Shown: positions 35,839-44,722 of the stretch, in pieces
Layout of the letters: the number at the start of each line of letters is the position of its first letter
How positions within the stretch are numbered: position 1 is the first letter of the stretch
Assembly: GCA_963662575.1 (NCBI GenBank)
Contig: OY759723.1
Coordinates: 4,402,001 to 4,466,000 of the forward strand
Direction: 5' to 3'
Source of the DNA: Bin5 sp963662575
GTDB lineage: Bacteria > Chloroflexota > Anaerolineae > Caldilineales > Caldilineaceae
DNA: 64,000 nt
The notes under the pieces: generated by a model
The model's database searches: none
What the model was told of the DNA's origin: nothing
The model's input: the letters and a program-made list of their open reading frames with translations, nothing else
Position numbers and translations under genes: made by a program

Positions 35839-35985
35839 GATGTTTTCGACAAGAACCGAAAGCAGGCAGGCTTACTGGCAGCCTGTTTCCTCAACCAGCA
35901 GAAGACTGTATGCGCTGACAGTGGGGTGGCGTCTCACATTCTCGTCCCTATCTCGAGGAAGCCGCGATTCGAGTGACAGTAAATT

Positions 35986-38070
35986 ATGAATGAACTATCG
36001 TTGACCCTCGCCGATGCCCTGGGCTTTATGAACGCCCTCGTCTCGTCGGTGGTCGTGATTCTCGCCTTTTCGCTTTTGGCTTACACGCTAACATACAATT
36101 TTCGCCATCCGGTGGCTCGGCGCTTCGCCTTTCTGCTGGGGCTGGTCATGGTGACCTACGCCTCCGAAGTCGCTTTGACTCAAGTAATCAGCGCCGACTC
36201 GGCGACCAAATGGCTGCGCTTCCAGTGGTTGGGGATTGCTTTCTTACCGGGGGCCTATTATGCCTTCTCCTATTCGATTCTGCGCACCACGAACTATCAT
36301 ACCGACCGCCGCCGGCTAATCAACAATGCCATCGGCATACTTTCGGTCGTAAGCGCTCTGCTGGCTCTCTTCTCGACCCTCCTGGTTGAATATGTCGAGT
36401 TTGACCCGCTGCTCAGCTATCTACAGCCCGGCATTTTGTTCTGGCCCTTCACAGCATTCTTTGCCGGCGTCGTTATTCTCTCCCACTTCAATATTTGGAA
36501 GGCCCGCCAGCGCTGTCTGACCGCCGAGAGCCGCAAGCGAATGACGTATCTTCTGCTGGCATCGGCTGCGCCCGGTATTGGCACTTTCCCTTATCTGATC
36601 GCATTGGGCAAAGCTTCGGCCGGCCTGCTTGCGCCGGAGTGGATTCTTGGGTTGGCCATAGTAGGCAACAGTGCTGTCGGTTCCATGCTCGTCTTTCTGA
36701 GCTACACAGTGGCATTTTTCGGCGTTTACACGCCTGACAGAGTCGTGCGATATCGCCTTATTCGCTACTTTGCCCGGGGTCCAGTTGTTGCGATTCTGGT
36801 AATCCTGGCCATTCAGACGATCCCAACCGTAGAGCACATCCTGGGCCTGCCCCGCAACATCGTACTTTTCAGTGTAATTACCGGTGTGACTATCGCCGCC
36901 CAGGTAGTTCTCAGCATGTCAAAGGCATTGACCGACCGGGTTGTATACGGTGAGGATCGGGAAGAGATCGCCTGGCTGCGAGAACTCGACAAGCGTTTGC
37001 TGACCACTACGGATCTGCGGCAGTTTCTCGAAAACCATCTGACCGTTTTATGCGAGATACTGCGCGTTCGTTCAGGCTTTGTCGCTGCGGCCATCGGTAC
37101 AGATTTGATCCTGGAAGCAATGGTTGGACCGGAGGGTACGCGACAGGAGATACTTGACGACAAGGATTGGAGCGATGCCCTGAACGAGGCGTTAATCCTT
37201 GTTCGTTCTAACGGCGCGCACTCGGGTGGAGGGTCTGGGCACAGTGCTGATGGCAGAACTCCCCTTTCGATGAATGGAGGCAAGGCATCGCAAAAGCTTC
37301 CGGCCTTGCAACCGGCCGAATACGAAGGCTATTGGCTTTGGCCCGTCCTGGAACCGGCTAGCGGCCGCGAAGGAGAAATGGTTCTTGGCATGTTGGGAGT
37401 GCGCGCCCGCACCGATTCGCCGGAAATCAGCCCGGAAGAACAGAGCTTGCTGGCGCAACAGATCGACAGCGTTGCCGCGGCATTGCTCGATCGCAAAATG
37501 CAAATGCAGGTAATGGTCGCTCTGCGCCGCATCATCCCCGGCATCGACCGCATCCAGCAGATACGCGGCATTGTGCCATACGTATCGGAAAATACTGAAG
37601 TGCCTTCGGCGGAACTGCTTGAACCCAGCCCGATTCATAACCCGGAATTTGAAAGCTGGGTCAAAGATGCTCTTAGCCACTATTGGGGCGGCCCCAAGCT
37701 GACCCGTAGCCCGCTGATGCAGCTGCGGGTCGTTGATCGTGTCGTCGAAGAAGCCGACGGGAATCCCGCCAAGGCTTTACGGCTGGTGCTGGGGCGCGCC
37801 ATACAAAACCTGCGCCCAGGCGGAAAGCAGGACCTGAGCACGCCCGAATGGCTGCTCTACAATATCCTGGAGATGCGTTTCATACAGGGGCGCAAAATAC
37901 GCGACATCGCTGTCCGGCTCGCCATCAGCGAGAGCGACCTGTATCGCAAACAGCGGGTGGCAATAGGCCAGGTTGCGCAGGTGCTGACGGAAATGGAGCA
38001 GGGCGACTGGGACGCTCTGCTCACGATGCAGGAAGAAGACACCTCAACTGTCATAGAGCAAGTTAATTGA
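35986..38070 (+). CDS. Membrane-anchored sensor: 7TM region, GAF domain and C-terminal HTH-like domain
   Basis: A 694-residue protein. Residues 1-310 contain about eight hydrophobic helices resembling the N-terminal 7TM region of some histidine kinases (ILAFSLLAYTLTYNF, FLLGLVMVTYASEVAL, FQWLGIAFLPGAYYAFS). Residues about 325-500 form a GAF-like domain (FLENHLTVLCEILRVRSGFVA to EISPEEQSLLAQQIDSVAAAL). No HisKA/HATPase motifs follow. Instead the last 130 residues end in a helical, HTH-like segment (TPEWLLYNILEMRFIQG, IRDIAVRLAISESDLYRKQR). I infer a signal-responsive membrane protein that may bind DNA or a partner. FtsK follows 63 bases later on the same strand. Confidence 0.75.
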   Translation: MNELSLTLADALGFMNALVSSVVVILAFSLLAYTLTYNFRHPVARRFAFLLGLVMVTYASEVALTQVISADSATKWLRFQWLGIAFLPGAYYAFSYSILRTTNYHTDRRRLINNAIGILSVVSALLALFSTLLVEYVEFDPLLSYLQPGILFWPFTAFFAGVVILSHFNIWKARQRCLTAESRKRMTYLLLASAAPGIGTFPYLIALGKASAGLLAPEWILGLAIVGNSAVGSMLVFLSYTVAFFGVYTPDRVVRYRLIRYFARGPVVAILVILAIQTIPTVEHILGLPRNIVLFSVITGVTIAAQVVLSMSKALTDRVVYGEDREEIAWLRELDKRLLTTTDLRQFLENHLTVLCEILRVRSGFVAAAIGTDLILEAMVGPEGTRQEILDDKDWSDALNEALILVRSNGAHSGGGSGHSADGRTPLSMNGGKASQKLPALQPAEYEGYWLWPVLEPASGREGEMVLGMLGVRARTDSPEISPEEQSLLAQQIDSVAAALLDRKMQMQVMVALRRIIPGIDRIQQIRGIVPYVSENTEVPSAELLEPSPIHNPEFESWVKDALSHYWGGPKLTRSPLMQLRVVDRVVEEADGNPAKALRLVLGRAIQNLRPGGKQDLSTPEWLLYNILEMRFIQGRKIRDIAVRLAISESDLYRKQRVAIGQVAQVLTEMEQGDWDALLTMQEEDTSTVIEQVN

Positions 38071-38133
38071 ACCGGGCGGGATTTCGGCGACCCAATGGTG
38101 CGTCCCGCGCGACTGTTCCTGGGGACATGACTT

Positions 38134-40443
38134 ATGGCTGCCAAGCGGCGTAGGCGGCGAAAGTATCAGAAGACCGGCCCTGCTGCCGGCTTGCAGGCCA
38201 GCATTCAGCAACTGTTGGACAGATTTGGCAACGAGGTCCTGGGATTTGCCGTTTTCCTTTTCGGCGGCTACCTCGGCTTCACTCTTTTCGTATCCGGCAT
38301 TGAGTCCTGGACCCTTATGCTTGCCGGCAGGATGGCCTGGCCGCTTGTGCTCAGCCTGCTGGTAACGGGGGCAGTGCTGCTTTTGGGCCGCCAGGCCGGT
38401 TACTGGCACCCTGAGGCGTTGGTAGGCGCCGAACTCCTGTTGTTGGCGCTGGCCTCTCTGGAGCACATCAGCAATCACCAGGTTGCCGAATGGTCGTTTC
38501 CGGACGCGGGCCAGGGCGCAGGCCTGATTGGCTGGGGCGCCGGCAACCTGTTAATCAGTCTGTTTGGACAACTGCCTGCTGCCCTGTCCGCCGTTCTGCT
38601 GGCTCTCTTGAGCCTTTACCTGCTCTTCCGCCACACACCTCTGATTTACCTGTTCGGCTACATTGGCCAGTTGCGCGGCTCGTTGACAGGAACCTGGCTT
38701 GAACAGCCGCAGCCGCCGTATGAAGACCTTGGCGACTCACCCCTGTCGTTTGAAGAAGAAGATCAAGAGCAGCTAACGCTCGAGGATGAGGACGACTACC
38801 AGCAGCCTTCCCCCGCCAACGTCGAAGATCCACTTCTCGCCAACACGCTTCCGCCAGAGACTTCGGAACTTACTGAGGCGGAACGGGCCATCCAGGCGGA
38901 ACTGCCGATTCCAGGGGCGGCGCCGGCCAGACGCAGACCGAAGACCGCCATGTCCAGTGGAAGCCCGCTCAAGCACAGCCGCAAAGAAGAAGACCTGCCC
39001 TCCGCAACCGTACTCGATGATGACGCCGCCCAGCTCACTTGGGACATCGAAGGTATGGCGGAAATAATCCACGAAACGCTGCAGGACTTCGATATTCCTG
39101 TCGAAATCGTCAATGTTGAAACCGGGCCGACCGTAACCCAGTTCGGCGTGCAGCCATTGTATGTTGAGCGCAGCGGACAAAGACGTAAAGTTCGGGTCAG
39201 CCGCATCGCCGCCGTGGCCGACGACCTGGCTTTGGCGCTCGCCGCGCCTGCCATTCGCATTGAGGCGCCGGTTCCCGGACAGCCCTTTGTCGGCATCGAA
39301 GTGCCTAACCCAGAAAAAACGATGGTAGGCTTGAGGGGAATCCTGCAGAGTAAACAGATGGCCAGGCAGGGCGGGACGCTGCCGCTGGCGCTTGGCAGAG
39401 ACACGTCCGGGACGCCGGTTGTCGCGGACCTGGCACGCGCGCCCCATCTGCTTATCGCCGGCGCAACCGGGTCGGGCAAGTCGGCCTGCATCAACGGCGC
39501 TATCGTAAGCTTGCTGATGTACCACGGCCCGGAAAGCCTCCGTTTCATCATGGTGGACCCCAAGCTGGTGGAACTACCCGGCTACAACCAGATTCCTCAT
39601 ATGATTGGCAAGGTTATCACCGACATGGAGGATGTTCACGGCGCGCTGACCTGGCTTCTGCTCCAGATGGACGAACGCTACAGACTGTTCCGTGAATACA
39701 AAGTACGGAACATTGATGCCTTCAATCGCGTTGCCCGCCGTCGGAAGAAGCTGGATACTTTGCCCCATATTGTCCTGGTCGTCGATGAACTGGCCGATCT
39801 GATGATGACTGCGCCGGAGGAGATCGAGAAGCAGCTTGTGCGCCTGGCGCAGATGGCGCGCGCCACCGGCATTCATCTTGTACTCGCAACGCAGCGGCCC
39901 AGCACCGACGTGGTAACCGGCCTGATCAAGGCAAACTTTCCTTCCCGTATCGCCTTTGCCGTCACCAGCCAGATTGACAGCCGCGTCATCCTTGATTCGC
40001 CCGGCGCTGAGAAGCTGCTTGGCCAGGGCGACATGCTCCTCATGCGAGCTGACAAGGCCAAGGTCCAGCGAGTGCAAGGCAGTTACGTCAACGACTCGGA
40101 AATAAAGCGGGTAGTCGATTGGTGGCTGGAACGTGATGAGCATGAGAATCCCGACCGCCCCGCGGCAAGAGTGGCGCCCTGGATCGGCCTGCTGGATCGA
40201 TTGGATGATGACGACGAACTCCTGGCAGAGGCCATCGACGCCATTCGCGGCGAAGAGACCATCAGCGCCAGTTTCGTGCAGCAGGAGCTGCAGATCGGCT
40301 ATCCTCGCGCGGCGCAGCTGGTCAAGATACTCGAATCGAAAGGACTGGTCGGCGCAGATCCGGCAGGAGGCAACAGGCGGAAAGTACTGCTCAAATCCGC
40401 CGCTGAGGCCGGTGAGGAAGACGGAGCGCTTGAGCAGGCGTGA
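38134..40443 (+). CDS. ftsK: DNA translocase FtsK/SpoIIIE
   Basis: A 769-residue FtsK-family motor. Four or more N-terminal membrane helices (residues about 30-175), an acidic linker (about 190-300), then the alpha/beta translocase core: Walker A AGATGSGKSACINGA near residue 442, the IMVDPKLVELPGYNQIPH segment, Walker B LVVDELADLMM near 549, RATGIHLVLATQRPS and the SRIAFAVTSQIDSRVILD region. The C-terminal gamma winged helix, which reads DNA polarity, is present (FVQQELQIGYPRAAQLVKIL). It pumps chromosome termini through the division septum. Confidence 0.96.
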   Translation: MAAKRRRRRKYQKTGPAAGLQASIQQLLDRFGNEVLGFAVFLFGGYLGFTLFVSGIESWTLMLAGRMAWPLVLSLLVTGAVLLLGRQAGYWHPEALVGAELLLLALASLEHISNHQVAEWSFPDAGQGAGLIGWGAGNLLISLFGQLPAALSAVLLALLSLYLLFRHTPLIYLFGYIGQLRGSLTGTWLEQPQPPYEDLGDSPLSFEEEDQEQLTLEDEDDYQQPSPANVEDPLLANTLPPETSELTEAERAIQAELPIPGAAPARRRPKTAMSSGSPLKHSRKEEDLPSATVLDDDAAQLTWDIEGMAEIIHETLQDFDIPVEIVNVETGPTVTQFGVQPLYVERSGQRRKVRVSRIAAVADDLALALAAPAIRIEAPVPGQPFVGIEVPNPEKTMVGLRGILQSKQMARQGGTLPLALGRDTSGTPVVADLARAPHLLIAGATGSGKSACINGAIVSLLMYHGPESLRFIMVDPKLVELPGYNQIPHMIGKVITDMEDVHGALTWLLLQMDERYRLFREYKVRNIDAFNRVARRRKKLDTLPHIVLVVDELADLMMTAPEEIEKQLVRLAQMARATGIHLVLATQRPSTDVVTGLIKANFPSRIAFAVTSQIDSRVILDSPGAEKLLGQGDMLLMRADKAKVQRVQGSYVNDSEIKRVVDWWLERDEHENPDRPAARVAPWIGLLDRLDDDDELLAEAIDAIRGEETISASFVQQELQIGYPRAAQLVKILESKGLVGADPAGGNRRKVLLKSAAEAGEEDGALEQA

Positions 40444-40578
40444 GATAAGAACCAGAACAGAACGCGGCGGCTACCCTTTAGTCTGGAACTTCCCCTCTCA
40501 ATGCAGGTGGCGGCTTGGAATGCCCACCTGATTCTCTGGCAAACATAGTCCTCTACCTTCAACGCAGGAGCGCATAAA

Positions 40579-41415
40579 ATGCCTTATTCCTTCCAGCCCG
40601 ATGCCATGTACCGCATGCCGACCCACTTCGGGCCCCGAACAGGTCCCCGGCGCGGGCCGGACGGGCGCGGTTTCGATTGTGTAAACAGCCCCAAGAGCAT
40701 GTCCTACTCTGTCAGCTATCTCACGCACGCCGCGGCCGTGGAAGCGATCTTGCCGCCCGGCTTTGCTCTGAACGGCGAGCCTGTAGTGACGATCAGCTAT
40801 ACCTATATGAAAGAGATCGACTGGCTTGCGGGGCGCGGCTACAACACGCTGGGAGCGTCGCTTCCGGTCTCCTATAGCGGTCAGGTAGACTCAGTGACCG
40901 GCAGTCTGCTTCTCGTATTGTGGGAGAACCTGGCGGATCCCATCCTGACCGGTCGCGAGGAACTCGGCTTCTCCAAGATCTACTGTGAACTGCCTGAACC
41001 GGTTGTCTACAACGGCGCAACCCATCTCGTCGGCAGCTGGCTCGGTTTTCGGTTTCTGGACCTGAGCTTGCATGACTTGAACGAGGTTTCGGAGCAAGAG
41101 ATCGCTGCCCAGGCGGTGAAGGCGAGCGGGGATGGAACACTACACTACAAATACATGCCGCGTACAGGCGAATGGGGTACCGCCGACGCCGAATACGCTG
41201 TGCTGACTCCTGCGCACACGCCCAACCGGCGTGTCCTCGGCATGTGGCGCGGCCAAGGAAGCGTGCAATGGCACCGGGCGCGGTGGGAGGATATGCCCAC
41301 GCAGTTCAACATCGTCAACTGCCTGGCCGACCTGGAGATTCTGGAGTATCGCGGCGCGGACGTAACGCAGACCATTGGCGGCAAGGATCTGAGCGATCAA
41401 CGCATTCTGAAATGA
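40579..41415 (+). CDS. Acetoacetate decarboxylase-family protein
   Basis: A 278-residue ADC-like protein. The Schiff-base Lys equivalent is K133 in GREELGFSKIYCELPEP, with the paired Glu at 127-128, matching the acetoacetate decarboxylase pattern. SVSYLTHAAAVEAILPPGF and VTISYTYMKEIDWLAGRGYN are typical strands. The family decarboxylates acetoacetate or acts as aldolase/dehydratase on related ketoacids, so the exact activity is open. A 3'-terminal fragment nearly identical in sequence (88 bases, four mismatches) recurs at 43109-43196. Confidence 0.85.
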   Translation: MPYSFQPDAMYRMPTHFGPRTGPRRGPDGRGFDCVNSPKSMSYSVSYLTHAAAVEAILPPGFALNGEPVVTISYTYMKEIDWLAGRGYNTLGASLPVSYSGQVDSVTGSLLLVLWENLADPILTGREELGFSKIYCELPEPVVYNGATHLVGSWLGFRFLDLSLHDLNEVSEQEIAAQAVKASGDGTLHYKYMPRTGEWGTADAEYAVLTPAHTPNRRVLGMWRGQGSVQWHRARWEDMPTQFNIVNCLADLEILEYRGADVTQTIGGKDLSDQRILK

Positions 41416-41749
41416 GCGCAGTGGGCAAAATTTTGGCACTCAGAAAAATTATCTGGCGCTCCACTCGGAAACTGGGCTGCCATTGTTTGCGTCTGATTTG
41501 GGGACTCAGATACATGATTTTAACAAGCCAGTAGTTCCCCGAGATTTGGTAGATTGTCTTTACTGAGTTTTCGGTCAGCTTCCTTATGGACCACCTGTGT
41601 GAATTGGTCAAATGCGATCCGATGTTGCGGTAACAGCCTCTTTGTCAAAGGAGCGTCTGTCAGCTCCGTCACCCCATCGGAAATCAATGGTTCGGCGGCC
41701 TCGACTTGGTGGTCTAAGCTGGGCCGTCCCTGCAAGGAGATAGTAACGA
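41416..41749. other. Gene-free region
   Basis: About 330 bases between the decarboxylase-like gene and the FN3 protein. A 71-codon minus-strand frame (41520-41735) shows no family resemblance. I see no RNA or terminator. AAGGAGAT just before 41750 is the ribosome-binding site of the next gene. Confidence 0.4.
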
Positions 41750-42901
41750 ATGCTGCGTCAACGGAACATGATGACAGTCCTGATTAGGCACGGGATGTGG
41801 CTGGTGATGGCCCTCGTTGCCATAGTCCTCATTCTCAATTTCGCGAGCTTGGCTTCTGCGCAAGAAAGCGCGACACCATTCTGGCAAAGACCGACGTTGA
41901 CCGCAGAGTCAGTTGAGGGTGCAATTGAGCTTGAATGGGTAGCGGTCCAGGACGCAGTACGCTATGAACTTTGGGCCACTGCCGGCAACTGGTTTCAAAT
42001 CGGTGGGGAAAATCTGACAGGCACCTTCTACAAACATGACGGACTCACCAGGGGAGCCAAATACACTTACGCAGTTAAAGCAATTGACGCGCAAGGAAGG
42101 GAGGGGCCATGGTCATTGCCTATCGTTTCCGTTGCCGGCCCGATACTACCTGCTCCAGTGTTGACGGCAACCCTTAAAGAAGGCGTTAACGAATTAGAGT
42201 GGTCCGCCGTTCCCGGAGCCGCCAGATATGAAGCGTGGGCCTACGATGGAGAGGTTTTTTTGCTGGACGATGCGATAGACTCTACCAGGTATCAGCATAG
42301 CAGCGCCACTGCCGGCACAGAGTACTTGTACACCGTCGCCGCGATCGATGATGAGGGAATAGGAGGGTTCTATTCTGCATGGGTGGAGGTCTCTGACCCT
42401 CTCGAAAACACCGCGACGCCTACAACTACTGCTACTGCTGCTGCCTCAACAGCGACGCCTACAGCTACTGCTACTGCTGCGACCTCAACAGCGACGCCTA
42501 CAGCTACTGCTGCTGCTGCGACCTCAACAGCGACGCCCACTGCTACCTCCACAGCGACGCCTACACCTACAATAGTCCCTACAGCGACGCCCACTGCTAC
42601 CCCCACATTGGACTCCACATTGAAGTGCACTCTCGTAGGGTACGCAGGTGGCGAAAAGACTCTTTCCTCAACTGGCCTTCCGCTCATCCAGAACGAAACG
42701 CTAGTCGCTTATCGTGAAAAATTCGGCGAAGATGCGAAGGATCTTGACATCGTTCAGGTCGACTACTATACCGATGGCCGAGTCGAAGTCTGGTACTTAG
42801 GCGAAATTAGCGAATCCAAGATCCATCGTATTGTGTCTGAGCAATTTCAGGGCTGCGTTTTCATTCGTCACACTCCCTGGCAAGATCTCTCAGATGATTG
42901 A
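41750..42901 (+). CDS. Secreted protein with two FN3 domains and a Thr/Ala/Pro repeat linker
   Basis: A 383-residue protein. A signal peptide (hydrophobic MWLVMALVAIVLILNF, probable cleavage after ASLASA near residue 37) is followed by two fibronectin type III-like domains (about 47-127: LTAESVEGAIELEW, YELWATAG, YTYAVKAIDAQGREG; about 133-215: ATLKEGVNELEWSAV, YTVAAIDDEGIGG). A linker of about 65 residues with TATPTATA-type repeats comes next, then a C-terminal domain of about 85 residues (CTLVGYAGGEKTLS to FIRHTPWQDL) that I do not recognise. The linker is probably extended and possibly O-glycosylated, holding the C-terminal domain off the surface. No anchor is visible. Confidence 0.8.
   Translation: MLRQRNMMTVLIRHGMWLVMALVAIVLILNFASLASAQESATPFWQRPTLTAESVEGAIELEWVAVQDAVRYELWATAGNWFQIGGENLTGTFYKHDGLTRGAKYTYAVKAIDAQGREGPWSLPIVSVAGPILPAPVLTATLKEGVNELEWSAVPGAARYEAWAYDGEVFLLDDAIDSTRYQHSSATAGTEYLYTVAAIDDEGIGGFYSAWVEVSDPLENTATPTTTATAAASTATPTATATAATSTATPTATAAAATSTATPTATSTATPTPTIVPTATPTATPTLDSTLKCTLVGYAGGEKTLSSTGLPLIQNETLVAYREKFGEDAKDLDIVQVDYYTDGRVEVWYLGEISESKIHRIVSEQFQGCVFIRHTPWQDLSDD
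42410..42606 (+). repeat. In-frame 39-bp minisatellite in the FN3 protein
   Basis: Three consecutive 39-base units (42410-42526) encode 13-residue repeats of the form TATPTATATAATS, followed by shorter TATPTATS and TATPTPT derivatives. The unit is a multiple of three, so length changes keep the frame. Copies are nearly identical in DNA, which fits recent slippage. Confidence 0.85.
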
Positions 42902-42973
42902 GGAACAGAGAAACGCGAGAAACCAGAACCATTGTAGAATCGAAGTGGAGTGTGGACCACTCTGCCCGAGTCA

Positions 42974-43108
42974 CTAAGTCATCATCGTCCCGCCGGCGAC
43001 CGGGATGGCTAGCCCGGTGAGAAAATCTGCCTCATCTGAGGCCAGAAAAGCAATGGTGCGGGCAATGTCTTTGGGGCCGGCAAGACGCCCAATCGGCGTA
43101 CCCGCCAA
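42974..43108 (-). pseudogene. 3' remnant of a short-chain dehydrogenase
   Basis: The minus strand reads GRLAGPKDIARTIAFLASD, then EADFLTGLAIPVAGG and a stop near 42974. This is the C-terminal end of an SDR, closely related to but distinct from the intact SDR at 43670-44500 (ending EADFLTGLAVPVTGG). The upstream five-sixths of the gene is missing; the sequence joins the decarboxylase fragment at about 43105-43110. Confidence 0.85.
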
Positions 43109-43196
43109 CGACCTGGAGATTCTGGAGTATCGCGGCGCGGTCGTAACGCAGACCATTGGCGGCAAGGTTCTGAGCGATCAACGTATTCTCAAATGA
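43109..43196 (+). pseudogene. 3' remnant of an acetoacetate-decarboxylase-like gene
   Basis: 88 bases match 41328-41415 with four mismatches and encode DLEILEYRGAVVTQTIGG then KVLSDQRILK and the stop, the exact C-terminus of the intact gene at 40579-41415. No start or upstream coding sequence remains. It abuts the SDR remnant, which reads the other way. Confidence 0.9.
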
Positions 43197-43216
43197 GAGA
43201 GTAGGGCAGGTTAGCT

Positions 43217-43450
43217 ATGACAACGAGTTACTCAGGGATCATCACCATCGAACCTGGAAAGCGGGGCGGCAAACCTTGCATTCGCGGGCTGCGCATCACA
43301 GTGTACGATGTACTGGAGTACTTGGCTTCCGGCATGTCTGAGGACGAAATCCTTGCCGACTTCCCCGATCTGCAGCGTGAAGATATTCGGGCATGCCTGG
43401 CCTTCGCCGCTGACCGCGAACGTCGACTCGTTTCGCTGCCTCCGATATGA
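43217..43450 (+). CDS. DUF433 protein (VapB-like antitoxin)
   Basis: A 77-residue DUF433 protein: the core GKPCIRGLRITVYDVLEYLASGMSEDEIL and FPDLQREDIRACLAFAADRE match this small winged-helix-like family, usually encoded just upstream of a DUF5615 PIN-like toxin. Here the stop codon overlaps an ATG (43447), but that frame is only 14 codons (MRVVIGKNTYLILE), so the toxin is missing or reduced to a stub. It probably binds its own promoter if functional. Confidence 0.85.
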   Translation: MTTSYSGIITIEPGKRGGKPCIRGLRITVYDVLEYLASGMSEDEILADFPDLQREDIRACLAFAADRERRLVSLPPI

Positions 43451-43669
43451 GGGTTGTGATCGGTAAGAACACTTACCTTATTCTCGAATGAAGGCCGGAG
43501 CATCTTTATCCAGTTTATGTCCAGACTAGGCTTAGGAGGATTCCAATTCCTGTTGGCTGCCTGCTGACTTTGATCCCTAGGAAGACACCTAGATGTGGCA
43601 TGGGGCGATTCTTGAATTGAACGCCAGAAGGAGATAGGATGTGGAGTGTCCCCCCTCTAGCCTGTATCG

Positions 43670-44500
43670 CTACCCCATGAACGCTCCGCCAGTAACAGGA
43701 ACAGCCAGACCGGTGAGAAAATCGGCTTCATCTGAAGCCAGAAACGCGACAGTGCGGGCAAGGTCCTCAGGTTGGGCGAGGCGGCCCATTGGCGAACTTG
43801 CCGCTGCCCTGGCAAGAAGGTCGTCCGTCGCTTCTTCGAGAGGCAGATTGGGATCGGACAGCACGCTAGCCATGTGGCCGACCCTTTCAGTGGGGATCAG
43901 GCTGGGGCAGACGGCGTTGACGGTGATCCCGTGCGATGCCAGCTCCAGGGCAAGAGACTGTGTGAAGCCGATGATGCCGAACTTGGAGGAGCAGTAGGCC
44001 CCGAAGCGGGCATTGCCTCGTAATCCCGAGGCCGAGGAGACACTGATAATTCGTCCGCCCCCATCGCGGGCCATCATATGACGCGCGGCCGCCCTGCTGC
44101 ACAAGAATGTTCCCGTCAGATTAACGTTGAGGACCCGGTCCCATTCCTCTTTGGGCAGGTCAACCACAGGCACTCGGTCTCCTGCTGCGCGGGCCCCCGC
44201 GTTGTTGACCAAGATATCTATTCGCCCCATCGTCGCTAGTGCCTTCTGCATCGCCGAACTGACGGACGCTTCGTCGGTCACGTCGGAGGTCAGCGCCAGC
44301 GCCCGGCGTCCCAGCGCTTCGATCTCGGCTTGCACCGCGGGCAGACCGCCCCAGGAAGCGTCGGGATAGGGTTTGGCAGCAATATCCGTTACCACAACAT
44401 CCGCGCCCTCTTGTGCCAACCTCAGCGCAATCCCCCTGCCGATGCCATGCTCACCGCCGGCGCCGGTGACAAGCGCAACCCTTCCCTCCAGGTTGTACAT
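43670..44500 (-). CDS. Short-chain dehydrogenase/reductase
   Basis: A 276-residue classical SDR. The NAD(P)-binding motif is TGAGGEHGIG at 12-21, which has two extra residues compared with TGxxxGIG. NNAG lies in DILVNNAGAR, the catalytic Ser in ISVSSASG and the Tyr/Lys pair in AYCSSK. It oxidises or reduces a hydroxyl/carbonyl group with NAD(P)(H); substrate unknown. A truncated paralogue remnant lies at 42974-43108. Divergent from tRNA-Val. Confidence 0.92.
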   Translation of the reverse strand: MYNLEGRVALVTGAGGEHGIGRGIALRLAQEGADVVVTDIAAKPYPDASWGGLPAVQAEIEALGRRALALTSDVTDEASVSSAMQKALATMGRIDILVNNAGARAAGDRVPVVDLPKEEWDRVLNVNLTGTFLCSRAAARHMMARDGGGRIISVSSASGLRGNARFGAYCSSKFGIIGFTQSLALELASHGITVNAVCPSLIPTERVGHMASVLSDPNLPLEEATDDLLARAAASSPMGRLAQPEDLARTVAFLASDEADFLTGLAVPVTGGAFMG

Positions 44501-44529
44501 TTCTTGTTCTCCAAGTGGTGATATATACT
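44501..44529 (+). promoter_or_regulatory. Candidate tRNA-Val promoter
   Basis: TTCTTG (44501-44506) and TATACT (44524-44529) with a 17-base spacer, ending 17 bases before the tRNA. The position fits a tRNA promoter; the -35 match is modest. Confidence 0.5.
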
Positions 44530-44546
44530 ATGGTCGTTCCGCATTC

Positions 44547-44620
44547 GGGCGGTTAGCTCAGCTGGTTAGAGCGATTCCCTTACAAGGAATAGGCCGGCGG
44601 TTCGAGTCCGTCACCGCCCA
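44547..44620 (+). tRNA. tRNA-Val (anticodon TAC)
   Basis: A complete 74-nt cloverleaf. The acceptor stem GGGCGGT pairs with ACCGCCC; the D arm is GCTC-AGCTGGTTA-GAGC; the anticodon arm is ATTCC-CTTACAA-GGAAT, giving anticodon TAC (Val, GTA); the T arm is GGCGG-TTCGAGT-CCGTC with one G-U pair; discriminator A. CCA is not encoded. Confidence 0.95.
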
Positions 44621-44722
44621 CTGAATCTGCACTATCTCGTGGACCCTGTGTCCAAGATCTGAGTTGGGATGTATGAAGGCGTTGGCTGCGGAAGCCTGCG
44701 CCTTTTTTCTTTCAGAACGCCT

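Noticed and set aside
41520..41735. 71-codon minus-strand frame between the decarboxylase-like and FN3 genes
   Set aside because: No family resemblance and no ribosome-binding site.
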